The notes under the pieces are model-generated. The model searched no databases. It was not told the origin of the DNA and was given only the letters and a program-made list of their open reading frames with translations. The translations under genes were made by a program, and so were the position numbers. This document shows positions 32,920-42,100 of a stretch of 64,000 nt of DNA, piece by piece. Source of the DNA: Treponema_C sp050937815 (lineage in GTDB: Bacteria; Spirochaetota; Spirochaetia; Treponematales; Treponemataceae); assembly GCF_050937815.1 (NCBI RefSeq), contig NZ_JACDIJ010000002.1:62001-126000 (forward strand), written 5' to 3'. The number at the start of each line of letters is the position of its first letter. The stretch's first letter is position 1.

Positions 32920-35595
32920 TCAATTTCCCGTAAAAATCCGCTTAACCGACGATGCGGCGATTTTTCCGCCCCGCTGTACTACATATTTTGCAACCGTCAT
33001 CGGAAGCTTTTCGTAAACGGGAGCGAAGTTGGCGTATTTTTTCGTTAAACTTATAGCTTCAAACTTACACTTTGTCGTACACTGGCCGCACCCGACGCAC
33101 ATATATTGATCAACTTGTACCGCACCGCAGCCCAAACAGCGTTCCGTTTCTTTTTTTAACTGCTCTTCGGTAAATGTTACGCGCGTATCCTTAAAGGATT
33201 TGCGGTTTTCCGTGTTGTGGCCCGCATGCTGGCGTTTTGTCGTATCGAAGCTTTCGATAACCACATTTTCCTTATCCAGTGCAACGTATTCGCGTCTGTC
33301 GCGGCCGTAAGTTAAACTTTGTCCGGGGTGTACAAAACGGTGAATCGATATGGCCGCCTGTTTTCCGGCCGCTATTGCGTCTATTGCGAATTTCGGACCC
33401 GTATATACATCTCCTCCGACAAATACATCGCTTTCCGCCGTTTGATAGGTCCTTGAATCCGCAACCGCCGTATTGTTACGGTTCAGCGTTACCTTCGTAT
33501 CCTTCAGTAAATCGCCCCATTCGATACTTTGACCGACCGACAAGAGAATAAAATCGGCTTTGACCGTTATCGTTTCTTTTTCATCGTATTTCGGATTGAA
33601 TTTTTTGTCCGCATCGAATACCGACACGCATTTTTTAAATTCGATTCCCGTTACCTTACCGTTTTCGCTTATAATGCGCTTCGGCCCCCATGAGTTTTGA
33701 ATTACAATATCTTCTTCCAAAGCTTCTTCGATTTCTTCATCCAAAGCGGGCATTTCTTTTCGCGATTCAAGACAGTACATCGTAACCGTTTTTGCACCTT
33801 CGCGGACAGCCGTGCGCGCAACGTCGATGGCGACGTTTCCGCCTCCGATAACGATAACGTTTCCGTTCAGCGCAGCTTTTTTACCCGTGTTTACATCGCG
33901 TAAAAACTCGACACCCGGAATAACACCCTTTTCATCTTCTCCTTCAAGGCCGAGTTTGCGTCCGCCCTGTGCGCCGATTGCAAGATAAAATGCTTCAAAT
34001 CCCTGTTTCCGTAATTCGGCCAAGCTCACGTCTTTTCCGACTTCCGTATCGGTTTGAAAGGTAACGCCCATTTCTTTAAGGATATCGATTTCGGCTTCAA
34101 CGACGCTTTTTTCAAGGCGGAAAGAGGGAATACCGACGGTAAGCATACCGCCCGGTTTTGACAATTTTTCAAAAACGGTAACCTTGTATCCGTCTTCGGC
34201 GAGGTAGTATGCACATGAAAGTCCTGCGGGGCCCGAACCGATAACGGCGATTTTTTTACCGTAATCATGTTTTTTTTGCGGAATAAAACGAGTTTTTTTG
34301 TCCAAATCCTGTTCGGCAATAAACTTTTTAATTTCGTCGATTGCAATGGGGTCATCGATATCGCCGCGCGTACATTCGCTTTCGCAGCTTCGCGGACAAA
34401 TGCGGCCGCACACAGCCGGAAGCGGATTTTCTTTTCGGATAAGCTCGAGTGCTTCTTTATATTTTCCCTGTGCGGCAAGTTTTATATAACCTTGAACCGC
34501 AATGTGCGCGGGGCATGCGGTTTTACAGGGAGAGGTTCCCGTTTCAACGACATTTTTGCGGTTTTCGCGGTAATCGGGGTTCCAGTTCTTTTTAAGCCAA
34601 ATATGATCTCTTGAGCTTATTTTTTTTGCCGTTTTAAGCGGCGTTTTGGTACAAAGTTTTTGTCCCAGTTTAAGCGCGTTGGTCGGACAGTTTTCCACGC
34701 ATTGACCGCAGGCAACGCATTTATCGGAATCGACCTGCGAAACATAGTTTGATCGTACCGTATCGGGCGTATTGAACATGGTCGCCGCACGCATGGCAAA
34801 GCAGGAACAGGCACAGCAGTTACATATAGCCGCCGATTCGCCCAAGCCTTCAATGTTCGGCATTTGGTGCATAAGGCCGTCTTCTTCGGCCTTTTTTAAA
34901 ATCTCTTTAACTTCTTCACGCGTAACTTGGCGCGAACGACCGGTACGGATATAGTACTCGGCGCCCGTCCCCATATGGATACACATATCATGTTCGAGAT
35001 GTCCGCAGCCCTGATTAAGAACACGCCTGGAAGAGCGGCAGGAACAATCGGAAACGGAAAAGGTGTCGTATTTATCGAGATAATACGAAAGCTGTTCATA
35101 GGGAACGGCATGGGTGTTTCCGTCGATTGCCGATTGGATGGGAATAACGCGCATCATGCCCATTCCCGGCGGCAAAAGGGGCGCCAAGGGGGCAATACGC
35201 AATCGCGTATATTCTTCAAAAGCGCGGCCGACTTGCGGATATTTTTCCAATAAAGCGGCATTGTTTACCATCATTTCCAAAATACCGGGCGCATAGATAT
35301 TTACAAAGAATTCTTCAACCCCTTTTTCGTTATGCGAAACACGGCATACGCCGATGTCGGCAAGCTCCATTGCAAGTTTATATGCTTTTTCTTTGGGGAG
35401 CTTTGTTTTTTTTGTTATATATTCGATTGTCCGCGGCTTTCTTAAGCCCATCGCTAAAGCGACATCAGCCTGTTCATCCGATACGCAGCATTCAAGAGAA
35501 TAATATTCGGGGGCATTTTCGTCAATCTTATTGATAACGCCCGTTATCCCGCCGACCATTTGTGCCAATTTTACGATTTTTTTTCGTAGTGCCAT
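32920..35595 (-). CDS. multi-domain Fe-S/FAD oxidoreductase (GltD-like, with ferredoxin domains)
   Basis: This 891-residue protein is built in order from a helical/winged-helix-like N-terminus with Cys clusters (about 180-265: SDCSCRSSRR, ICNCCACSC), a 4Fe-4S ferredoxin motif CVACGQCVENCP (293-304), a GltD/DPYD-type Fe-S segment (about 357-410), an FAD Rossmann motif VIGSGPAGLS (451-460), a second NAD(P) motif VIGGGNVAID (583-592) and a C-terminal ferredoxin motif CVGCGQCTTKC (833-843). This layout transfers electrons between NAD(P)H, FAD and ferredoxin, as in glutamate synthase small subunits and ferredoxin:NAD(P)H oxidoreductases. The electron acceptor is not clear. Co-transcription with hypA hints at a hydrogenase link. 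Confidence 0.85.
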   Translation of the reverse strand: MALRKKIVKLAQMVGGITGVINKIDENAPEYYSLECCVSDEQADVALAMGLRKPRTIEYITKKTKLPKEKAYKLAMELADIGVCRVSHNEKGVEEFFVNIYAPGILEMMVNNAALLEKYPQVGRAFEEYTRLRIAPLAPLLPPGMGMMRVIPIQSAIDGNTHAVPYEQLSYYLDKYDTFSVSDCSCRSSRRVLNQGCGHLEHDMCIHMGTGAEYYIRTGRSRQVTREEVKEILKKAEEDGLMHQMPNIEGLGESAAICNCCACSCFAMRAATMFNTPDTVRSNYVSQVDSDKCVACGQCVENCPTNALKLGQKLCTKTPLKTAKKISSRDHIWLKKNWNPDYRENRKNVVETGTSPCKTACPAHIAVQGYIKLAAQGKYKEALELIRKENPLPAVCGRICPRSCESECTRGDIDDPIAIDEIKKFIAEQDLDKKTRFIPQKKHDYGKKIAVIGSGPAGLSCAYYLAEDGYKVTVFEKLSKPGGMLTVGIPSFRLEKSVVEAEIDILKEMGVTFQTDTEVGKDVSLAELRKQGFEAFYLAIGAQGGRKLGLEGEDEKGVIPGVEFLRDVNTGKKAALNGNVIVIGGGNVAIDVARTAVREGAKTVTMYCLESRKEMPALDEEIEEALEEDIVIQNSWGPKRIISENGKVTGIEFKKCVSVFDADKKFNPKYDEKETITVKADFILLSVGQSIEWGDLLKDTKVTLNRNNTAVADSRTYQTAESDVFVGGDVYTGPKFAIDAIAAGKQAAISIHRFVHPGQSLTYGRDRREYVALDKENVVIESFDTTKRQHAGHNTENRKSFKDTRVTFTEEQLKKETERCLGCGAVQVDQYMCVGCGQCTTKCKFEAISLTKKYANFAPVYEKLPMTVAKYVVQRGGKIAASSVKRIFTGN

Positions 35596-35767
35596 GATTT
35601 TCGTCCTTTTTTTATAAGCATTTTTTAGCTGTGAAATAGTCTCCTTTTATTCACAACCGTTCCAGTATATCACAAAAAGCCGAAACAGGCAAACAAAAAA
35701 GAAAAAAATATAGAAATCGGAATTCCGTATCGCCTTATGTTTTATCGGTGTGTATTTTTGTTTTTCC

Positions 35768-38341
35768 TTACGTATCTTTTTGCTGCGCGAATTTTTTAAG
35801 CATAGGCTGTACTGCATAGCTGAGTAAAAGCAAAGCGGCACCGAACACGGATGACGTTACCGCTTTGGACAGAACGCTGAGCGAATGCAAGTCTATAAAA
35901 ATAAGCTTTGCCGCAACGGCAACAATAAACGCAAGCGATGTATAGACGAAACGGCGCTCTTTTTTTTTCAAAAAGAAAATAAAAGAGCCGATTGCATAAA
36001 AGCCCCATAAAAGCGTAAGTATGCTGCCGTTTTCAAAGCGCATATATGCTTCGGTGATACTGAAAAAAACAACCACCAAGGTTACGGCGGCAAAAAACAC
36101 GGCGCGGCGCGGTTTAAATGTGTATATAACGAAAAGTAAAATCAAGCCGTTGCACACATTTATGATTGTTCTAATAAGCGAGGGGTCAAGTCCGTCAATC
36201 CGTGCAAACGCATACAGGGCATAATACCAAACGCAAAGAATCGCCCAGAAAGCTTTACTTATCTTTTTTGCCGTAACGGAGCCTGCCAAAAAGTTCGGAT
36301 AAAAACGATCGACAAGCAGTATGCAGACTGCTGCGGCAAAAAGCGGATAGGCAAGGACAAAAGAAAAAAAGTAAAAATCAATCAAACACAGTTTTAAAAC
36401 AATGGTATAACAGCCCAAACGGTTTACAAAACGCAAGCGGTTGCCTTGCGCTTTTATAAATGAAAGCCCCGCAAACGCTCCGCCTGAAGCAAGTTGCAAA
36501 AGTATCGGAAAGACGGCTTTTTCGCCGTTTTCAAAAGCGTAGACGGTAAAAAAGAGGGCGGCCAAAGGGGGAAACAGGTATAAACTTTGTTCGTAAAAAA
36601 AAGTACCGAAGCGGTAATGAGCAAAGCTGTACAGGGCGCACAAAGCCGTCAATAAAAGACCGTAAAGTAAGCATAGGTCATCGAAATGACGCGGTAGTAA
36701 TTTTGAAAGTACAACAAGCAAAATAATCGATACGTATGCTTGAAAAACAAGGGTTTGAAAGATTTTTTTGAGCTTGGGCTTTTGTAAAAAAACCGCCGTC
36801 GACATCGGAACAAAATATAAAAGAGCCTGTAACGTAAAGTGTAAAACCGTTTTGTTTTTGTATGCACGATCTAAGGCAAAAATGAGCATAAAAAGCGCGG
36901 CAATCGAAAGAAGGTGGGCGAAAATATTTAACTTGTATTTATCGTCTTTGCGCCACAGCCAATATAAAAATGCGCAGACGCCGAGCACTGCAGCGGGTTC
37001 GATGTCGTACTGCAGTCGGTCTATAATCGCAAGATATGCCGAAATCAAGGTGCCGCCGATATAGGCGTAACCGAGTGTTTTGACTCTGTCTTTAAATAAA
37101 CAAAGGGATGATAAAAGTGCATACAAAAAGGTAAAAAAAACATATATGCTTCCCGGCGGGAGTACCTCGTAGGGGATGAGCTTAAAGCCGAAGAAAAGTG
37201 AAAATCCGAAGTTTATTACGGCGGCAATCGGCGAGCATATTTTGTCTCGGGATACTTCGGCTCCTCTTAAAAATACATAGAGATCGGGAACTGCGTGAAT
37301 TGTCCAAAGAGCCGTGCTTAAACCTAAAAACAGCTGTGCGTCACGGGGTGTAAACGAAGAAAAAAGCAGCAATTTTGTGAGCACACTTAAAAGTGAAACA
37401 ATCGATGCAAATTGTAAAACGCGCCACCGCTTAAAGAAATATACAATCGACGACATAATCGCAACGGCCAGTATATAAAGGCCGAAAGAAGTAAGCCCGA
37501 AAAAGCCTGAATCTATAATAAACGGAATAAATAAACTGCCCAAAAGGCCTATAACGGATACGGACAGAGAATCGATGGACAAGGCCAAAATATAGGCACT
37601 GATTGTAATGAGGGATAAAAAAATAAAGGCTATACCGTCGTCGAGAATCCGGTAACGGACATAGGCGGCGAAAGCGGTAAGATACAAAACCGCAATGGCA
37701 CCGCCGAACAAAACTTGTGCCAAAACAATACGTTTTTTGTGCCGCACAAAAAAACCGAATCCCGTTAAGGCGCCTCCTGCAAAGACGCCTACAAGCAAAA
37801 TATATTCTTCGCGGATAAGGCTTTTTTCATGTATGAGTTTAAATACATAGCCGATACCGATGAGCAGCAACAAAATACCCAGTTTTGTTACAACCGATTC
37901 TATGGAAAGTTGTTTTTTTATAAAGTTTTCAAAAGCCGCCTGTCGCCGTTTTTTTTCGTTTTTTTGTCGAGAGAACGGCGGCTCGTAAGCGCTGTAAGAA
38001 GCCTTTGCGGGAACGGATGCGGCCGATGCCGCCGAGAGAGGATGTGCGCAATCCTCTGTTGTCGAAGTTTGCCCCGACGGCGATTCCGTCAGCGGTATCG
38101 GCACCTTAAATTCTTCCGGCTCAGGCTGTAGGGGCTGTGCGGTACAGTCGGTTGGCGCACAGGTTGTGCCCTGCCGTTCAGGTACGGCGGCTCCCGTATT
38201 TATTATTGAGGCGGTACGCTCTAAGGTTTCGACCGTCAATTCGAGTCTTTTTATTCTGCTTTTTATTGCGGACAGCCGTATTGCATTGATTATTACAAAT
38301 AAAATAAACACAAAAAGCAGCAGGGTAAAAAATTCCTCCAT
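35768..38341 (-). CDS. large polytopic membrane protein, DUF2339 family
   Basis: This 857-residue protein has one N-terminal membrane helix, a coiled or disordered cytoplasmic segment (about 30-135, rich in Pro/Thr/Gln), and then a long run of more than 20 predicted membrane helices to the C-terminus. That layout and the repeated aromatic/Leu helices match DUF2339. Members are found in many Gram-negative bacteria and their function is unknown; a role in envelope upkeep is sometimes proposed. An AAGGAG lies near the start. It stands alone, with 172 bases to the next gene downstream. Confidence 0.82.
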   Translation of the reverse strand: MEEFFTLLLFVFILFVIINAIRLSAIKSRIKRLELTVETLERTASIINTGAAVPERQGTTCAPTDCTAQPLQPEPEEFKVPIPLTESPSGQTSTTEDCAHPLSAASAASVPAKASYSAYEPPFSRQKNEKKRRQAAFENFIKKQLSIESVVTKLGILLLLIGIGYVFKLIHEKSLIREEYILLVGVFAGGALTGFGFFVRHKKRIVLAQVLFGGAIAVLYLTAFAAYVRYRILDDGIAFIFLSLITISAYILALSIDSLSVSVIGLLGSLFIPFIIDSGFFGLTSFGLYILAVAIMSSIVYFFKRWRVLQFASIVSLLSVLTKLLLFSSFTPRDAQLFLGLSTALWTIHAVPDLYVFLRGAEVSRDKICSPIAAVINFGFSLFFGFKLIPYEVLPPGSIYVFFTFLYALLSSLCLFKDRVKTLGYAYIGGTLISAYLAIIDRLQYDIEPAAVLGVCAFLYWLWRKDDKYKLNIFAHLLSIAALFMLIFALDRAYKNKTVLHFTLQALLYFVPMSTAVFLQKPKLKKIFQTLVFQAYVSIILLVVLSKLLPRHFDDLCLLYGLLLTALCALYSFAHYRFGTFFYEQSLYLFPPLAALFFTVYAFENGEKAVFPILLQLASGGAFAGLSFIKAQGNRLRFVNRLGCYTIVLKLCLIDFYFFSFVLAYPLFAAAVCILLVDRFYPNFLAGSVTAKKISKAFWAILCVWYYALYAFARIDGLDPSLIRTIINVCNGLILLFVIYTFKPRRAVFFAAVTLVVVFFSITEAYMRFENGSILTLLWGFYAIGSFIFFLKKKERRFVYTSLAFIVAVAAKLIFIDLHSLSVLSKAVTSSVFGAALLLLSYAVQPMLKKFAQQKDT

Positions 38342-38475
38342 AGCATAGGCTCCTTATGGAAAAATCTTGCCGCGTCGCCGCACTTTGTTTGGTTGCAGGA
38401 CGCACTTTATATTAACAAAACCGTTGTACTTCGACAAGAAGGATGTGAGCCGGTGCTGTTCCTTTTCGATTTTTT

Positions 38476-38492
38476 GTGTTACACTCTTTTTT
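38476..38492 (+). promoter_or_regulatory. leaderless extended -10 of the ECF S-component gene
   Basis: TG-T-TACACT (TACACT at 38480-38485) is followed by 7 bases and ATG 38493, with no ribosome site. The short leader leaves no room for the riboswitch often seen ahead of ECF vitamin transporters. Confidence 0.5.
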
Positions 38493-39119
38493 ATGAAAGA
38501 TATTGGTTTTAGAAAAAATAGTGCAAGCCGGATTGTTGCAATATCCGCGGCATTGGGCGCTCTTACGGTTTTACTTACCGTAACGCGATTGGGTTTTATT
38601 CCGTGGTTCAGCGGGGCGGCAATTACGATATTGCACATACCCGTTATTTTAGCGGTTTGTTTAAATCCGAACGGGTTTGACGGATTGTGGGCGGGCTTGG
38701 GTGTCGGTGCCGTGTTCGGTGTATCATCTTTGGTGTATGCCGCCGTTTCTCCTGCCGGTCCGATAGACCCCTTTTTTCAAAACCCGCTTATTTCGGTTGT
38801 GCCGCGTTTACTGTTCGCCGCCGCCGTTTTTTTGCTTTATAAAGGAGGTTCGGCCGTATTAAACCGGATTTGTCCCTGCCTTGCTTTAGTGAGTATAGCG
38901 GCAGCCGCCTTTTTGGGAACGCTTATACATGCAATTTTTGTACTGGGAGCATTGGTTTTGGCTTCCGCAATTCCGATGGAAGTAATGTGGGCGGTTCTTG
39001 TCGGTAACAGCTTTTTGGAGGCTGCGGCCGCCCTTGTATTATGCACAGCCGTTGTAGGCTCTTTTCAAGGTATTTCAAAGCGTAAGGTTTCGAAGCTCAA
39101 TTCAAAATCCGAAGGGTAG
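38493..39119 (+). CDS. ECF transporter S-component (vitamin/substrate-binding membrane subunit)
   Basis: This 208-residue protein has about six hydrophobic helices and the layout of ECF substrate-binding (S) components: a polar start (SRIVAISAALGALTVLLTVT), FSGAAITILHIPVILA, then GLWAGLGVGAVFG. It should bind a vitamin or similar small molecule at the inner membrane and share an energising ECF module encoded elsewhere. The substrate cannot be told from sequence. ATG 38493 is far downstream of the first possible start (38367) and is chosen for its -10 and the helix pattern. It lies 2 bases before trkA. Confidence 0.8.
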   Translation: MKDIGFRKNSASRIVAISAALGALTVLLTVTRLGFIPWFSGAAITILHIPVILAVCLNPNGFDGLWAGLGVGAVFGVSSLVYAAVSPAGPIDPFFQNPLISVVPRLLFAAAVFLLYKGGSAVLNRICPCLALVSIAAAAFLGTLIHAIFVLGALVLASAIPMEVMWAVLVGNSFLEAAAALVLCTAVVGSFQGISKRKVSKLNSKSEG

Positions 39120-39121
39120 GT

Positions 39122-40552
39122 ATGAAAATTATCATTATCGGTGCGGGTTTTACCGGCGTACAGCTTGCGCGTCGCTTGATATCCGAAAAAAATGATGTGG
39201 TTATTATCGAAAGCAATGAAGAAACGGTACGCCATGTTTCGAATAGACTTGACTGTATGGTAATTCAGGCGACCGGTAATAATTTAACCGTGTTGGAAGA
39301 GGCCGGTATTGCAAAGGCCGATGCCCTTGTGGCCGTTACCGAGTCCGATGAATTGAATATGATAACCTGTTCGCTCGTCGATTCGGTATATCCGGATATT
39401 ATTAAAATTGCGCGTGTGCGTAATTACGATTACTATGCCGATGTTGCGGGCAAAAAAAAGGACGGAAAAGAAAAAGGGGCAAGGCCCTTATACGGTATAG
39501 ATTTTATGGTACACCCGGATGTTGAAGCGGCACAAGCTATTGTAACGGCGGTTGAACACGGTGCGGTTACCGAAGTGGTGGATTTTGAAAACTGTGATTT
39601 TGAATTGGTTTCTCTATATATCGAAGAAAAAAGCGCGCTTGCCGGTAAGCGAATTCAAAATGTGCGAAAACTTACTTCGACCGGATTTTTAGTAGGTTTT
39701 ATCGAAACCGAAGAAAAATTCTTTTTACCCACAGGTTCGACGGTGCTTAAAGCCGGAATGCGCATAGGTTTGGTGCTCCACAAAGACAGCTTACCCGAAT
39801 TCCTTCACCTATGCGGTTCCAAAATAGACGTATTAAAGAAAATCGCTTTAGTGGGGGCGGGCCGTATAGGAACCGGTATTGCCGAAAATTTGATATTACA
39901 AAAAAAACCGCTGTTTCCTTTCGGGTTTTTCGGTAAAAAAAATAAAGCGAGTCAAGATTTTGTCATTATAGAAGCGGATTCGAAGCGGGCGAAGGAAGCT
40001 GCGGAAAGATTTGTTTCGGCAACCGTATATAATGCGGATGTTACCGATGAAAGTTTTATAGAAGAAGAAGATTTAAGCGTCTTTGATTTGGTAATCGCGG
40101 CAACAAGCAACCATGAATTGAATATGATAACTTCCGCCTATATGAAGACATTGGGCGTAAGTAAGGCCGTGTGTTTAGTACAAAGCAGCAATTATGCGAC
40201 TATCGCGCGCAATATAGGGATAGACGTTGCCGTTCCGATAAAAGATGCCGTCGTCGATAGTATTTTAAGTCATTTGCGCGGAAAAAGCGTTACCGGAATT
40301 CATACGCTTGCCGAAGGCGAACTGGAAATAATAGAAGCCGTTTTGCCGCCGTCGGCTCCCGTCCTTGGTAAAGCGCTTAAAGATATCGCCGTTCCCGGAT
40401 CTTTTATTATTTTGCTTATTCAAGAACAAGGGACAAAGCAGTTTGTCATTCCCTACGGAAACACGGTGTTTGAAGCCGGAGATCGTCTTGTGATGCTTAC
40501 CTATACAAAAGATATTCAAAGAACAATGGATTTGTTCGGGGTGGGAAACTGA
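39122..40552 (+). CDS. trkA: Trk potassium uptake regulatory subunit
   Basis: This 476-residue protein has two TrkA-N Rossmann domains, each followed by a TrkA-C domain: IIIGAGFTGVQLARRL at the start and ALVGAGRIGTGIAENL at about residue 240. It binds NAD(H) on the cytoplasmic face of the Trk channel and gates TrkH. The double layout is the classic long TrkA form. Its stop overlaps the trkH start by one base (TGATG), so the two are translationally coupled. A region of Lys-rich sequence (KKKDGKEKGAR) near residue 115 is an inserted loop. Confidence 0.92.
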   Translation: MKIIIIGAGFTGVQLARRLISEKNDVVIIESNEETVRHVSNRLDCMVIQATGNNLTVLEEAGIAKADALVAVTESDELNMITCSLVDSVYPDIIKIARVRNYDYYADVAGKKKDGKEKGARPLYGIDFMVHPDVEAAQAIVTAVEHGAVTEVVDFENCDFELVSLYIEEKSALAGKRIQNVRKLTSTGFLVGFIETEEKFFLPTGSTVLKAGMRIGLVLHKDSLPEFLHLCGSKIDVLKKIALVGAGRIGTGIAENLILQKKPLFPFGFFGKKNKASQDFVIIEADSKRAKEAAERFVSATVYNADVTDESFIEEEDLSVFDLVIAATSNHELNMITSAYMKTLGVSKAVCLVQSSNYATIARNIGIDVAVPIKDAVVDSILSHLRGKSVTGIHTLAEGELEIIEAVLPPSAPVLGKALKDIAVPGSFIILLIQEQGTKQFVIPYGNTVFEAGDRLVMLTYTKDIQRTMDLFGVGN

Positions 40553-41994
40553 TGTTTGTTTCTCTTGTCCGGATTCTCGGATTGCTTTTAGCACTTGTTT
40601 CCGCCACAATGATATTGCCGATTTGTGCGGCATTGGCATACGGAGAATACGGCGTTATATCTTCCTTTTTGATACCTATTATCTTTTGTTTTATTGTTGA
40701 AATTGTATTGTTTTTTTCCACCCGCCGCCGAGAATTTAAACTGACGTCCCGTTCCGGTTTTGCCGTCGTCGCGCTTGCGTGGGTAAGCACCAGTTTTTTA
40801 GGCGCCGTTCCGTTTATGATTTCCGGCGCCATTCCCGATTTTGCGGACGCGCTTTTTGAAAGCGTTTCGGGATACACAACCACCGGAGCCACAATTTTAG
40901 CCGAAGTTGAAAATTTACCGCGTTCAATTAACTTATGGCGTATGCAAATGCATTGGCTTGGCGGTATGGGGATTGTTGCGCTGACGGTTGCCTTATTGCC
41001 TATTTTGGGGGTCGGCGGGTTTCAGTTGATAAAGGCGGAAACGACCGGTCCGGAAAAAGGAAAAATTACCCCGAAAATAACCGTAACGGCGAAAATATTG
41101 TGGTTTATTTATATTGCTTTTACTCTTGTACAAACCGTACTGCTAATGCTTGCCGGTATGGATTTTTTCGATGCGCTCGGCCACAGCTTTGCAACCGTCG
41201 GAACGGGAGGGTTCAGCTCTAAAAATCTCAGCTTGGGAGGTTTTGCAAACGTTCCGGCCGAATGGATTTGTATAATTTTTATGCTTTTTGCCGGAGTAAA
41301 CTTTAGTTTATATTATCGTTTGTTTACAGGGCGGGGTATTGAACTTTTACAAAATACGGAACTCAAAGCTTATTTGACCATTGTTTTCGGGGCGATTTTT
41401 ATTGTTGTTCCCTTTATTATGCCCTTGTATCATTCTTTCGGGACCGCTTTCCGTTATGCTGCTTTTCATGTCGTTTCAATTATAACCACAACGGGCTTTT
41501 CTACCGCGGATTATTCCAAATGGCATCCGGCGGCACAAGCTGTGTTATTTTTTCTTATGTTTATCGGCGGTTGTTCCGGTTCGACGGCCGGCGGCATTAA
41601 GGTTATCCGTTGGGTTATTATGGGAAAACAAATGGGTATTGAGGTAAAAAGAATGCTGCATCCGCATGGGGTGTTCAGCATTCAATTGAACAAGCATGCT
41701 GCGCGAAAAGATATGGTATTTAATGTGTCGGCCTTTATGTTTTTATATTTTTTTGTGGTTATGATAACGGCGATAATTACGGCTGTCGACGGAGCCGATT
41801 TATTAACATCGGTAACGGCATCGTTGGCTATAACCGGCAATATAGGCCCCGGCTTCGGGAATGTCGGACCTGCTTATAATTTCGGTTCTTTTTCTTCTTT
41901 TACAAAGTATTGGCTTTCCTTTGCTATGATAACCGGCCGGTTGGAATTATATACCATGCTTGTTTTTTTTATGCCCGCTTTTTGGAAAAAATAA
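40552..41994 (+). CDS. trkH: Trk potassium transporter membrane subunit
   Basis: This 480-residue channel protein has four repeated pore units. The selectivity loops can be seen in ESVSGYTTTGAT, FATVGTGGFSSKN, SIITTTGFSTADY and ITGNIGPGFGNVG. The sequence FIGGCSGSTAGGIKV near residue 340 is typical of TrkH/KtrB. It carries potassium uptake, gated by TrkA. The start codon shares a base with the trkA stop. A leader-free arrangement with the ECF gene gives a three-gene operon. Confidence 0.93.
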   Translation: MFVSLVRILGLLLALVSATMILPICAALAYGEYGVISSFLIPIIFCFIVEIVLFFSTRRREFKLTSRSGFAVVALAWVSTSFLGAVPFMISGAIPDFADALFESVSGYTTTGATILAEVENLPRSINLWRMQMHWLGGMGIVALTVALLPILGVGGFQLIKAETTGPEKGKITPKITVTAKILWFIYIAFTLVQTVLLMLAGMDFFDALGHSFATVGTGGFSSKNLSLGGFANVPAEWICIIFMLFAGVNFSLYYRLFTGRGIELLQNTELKAYLTIVFGAIFIVVPFIMPLYHSFGTAFRYAAFHVVSIITTTGFSTADYSKWHPAAQAVLFFLMFIGGCSGSTAGGIKVIRWVIMGKQMGIEVKRMLHPHGVFSIQLNKHAARKDMVFNVSAFMFLYFFVVMITAIITAVDGADLLTSVTASLAITGNIGPGFGNVGPAYNFGSFSSFTKYWLSFAMITGRLELYTMLVFFMPAFWKK

Positions 41995-42022
41995 AAAAGA
42001 ACGAAACGGCGTTTTTTATATC

Positions 42023-42051
42023 TTGCAATTTTTATGACGGCTGCATATACT
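42023..42051 (+). promoter_or_regulatory. sigma-70-type promoter of the sulfhydrylase gene
   Basis: TTGCAA (42023-42028), 17 bases, TATACT (42046-42051). GGAG stands 7 bases before ATG 42101. The leader is about 43 bases, with no room for a SAM riboswitch. Confidence 0.7.
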
Positions 42052-42100
42052 GAAGGCACACTGCATTTTACGCGATAATTTTACGCCATAGGAGAATAAT

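Noticed and set aside
38342..38492. A vitamin riboswitch ahead of the ECF S-component gene
   Set aside because: The promoter ends 7 bases before the ATG, leaving no leader, and no aptamer core is visible upstream.
42052..42100. A SAM riboswitch ahead of the sulfhydrylase gene
   Set aside because: The leader from the promoter at 42023-42051 is under 50 bases, too short for any known SAM aptamer, and no conserved core is seen.
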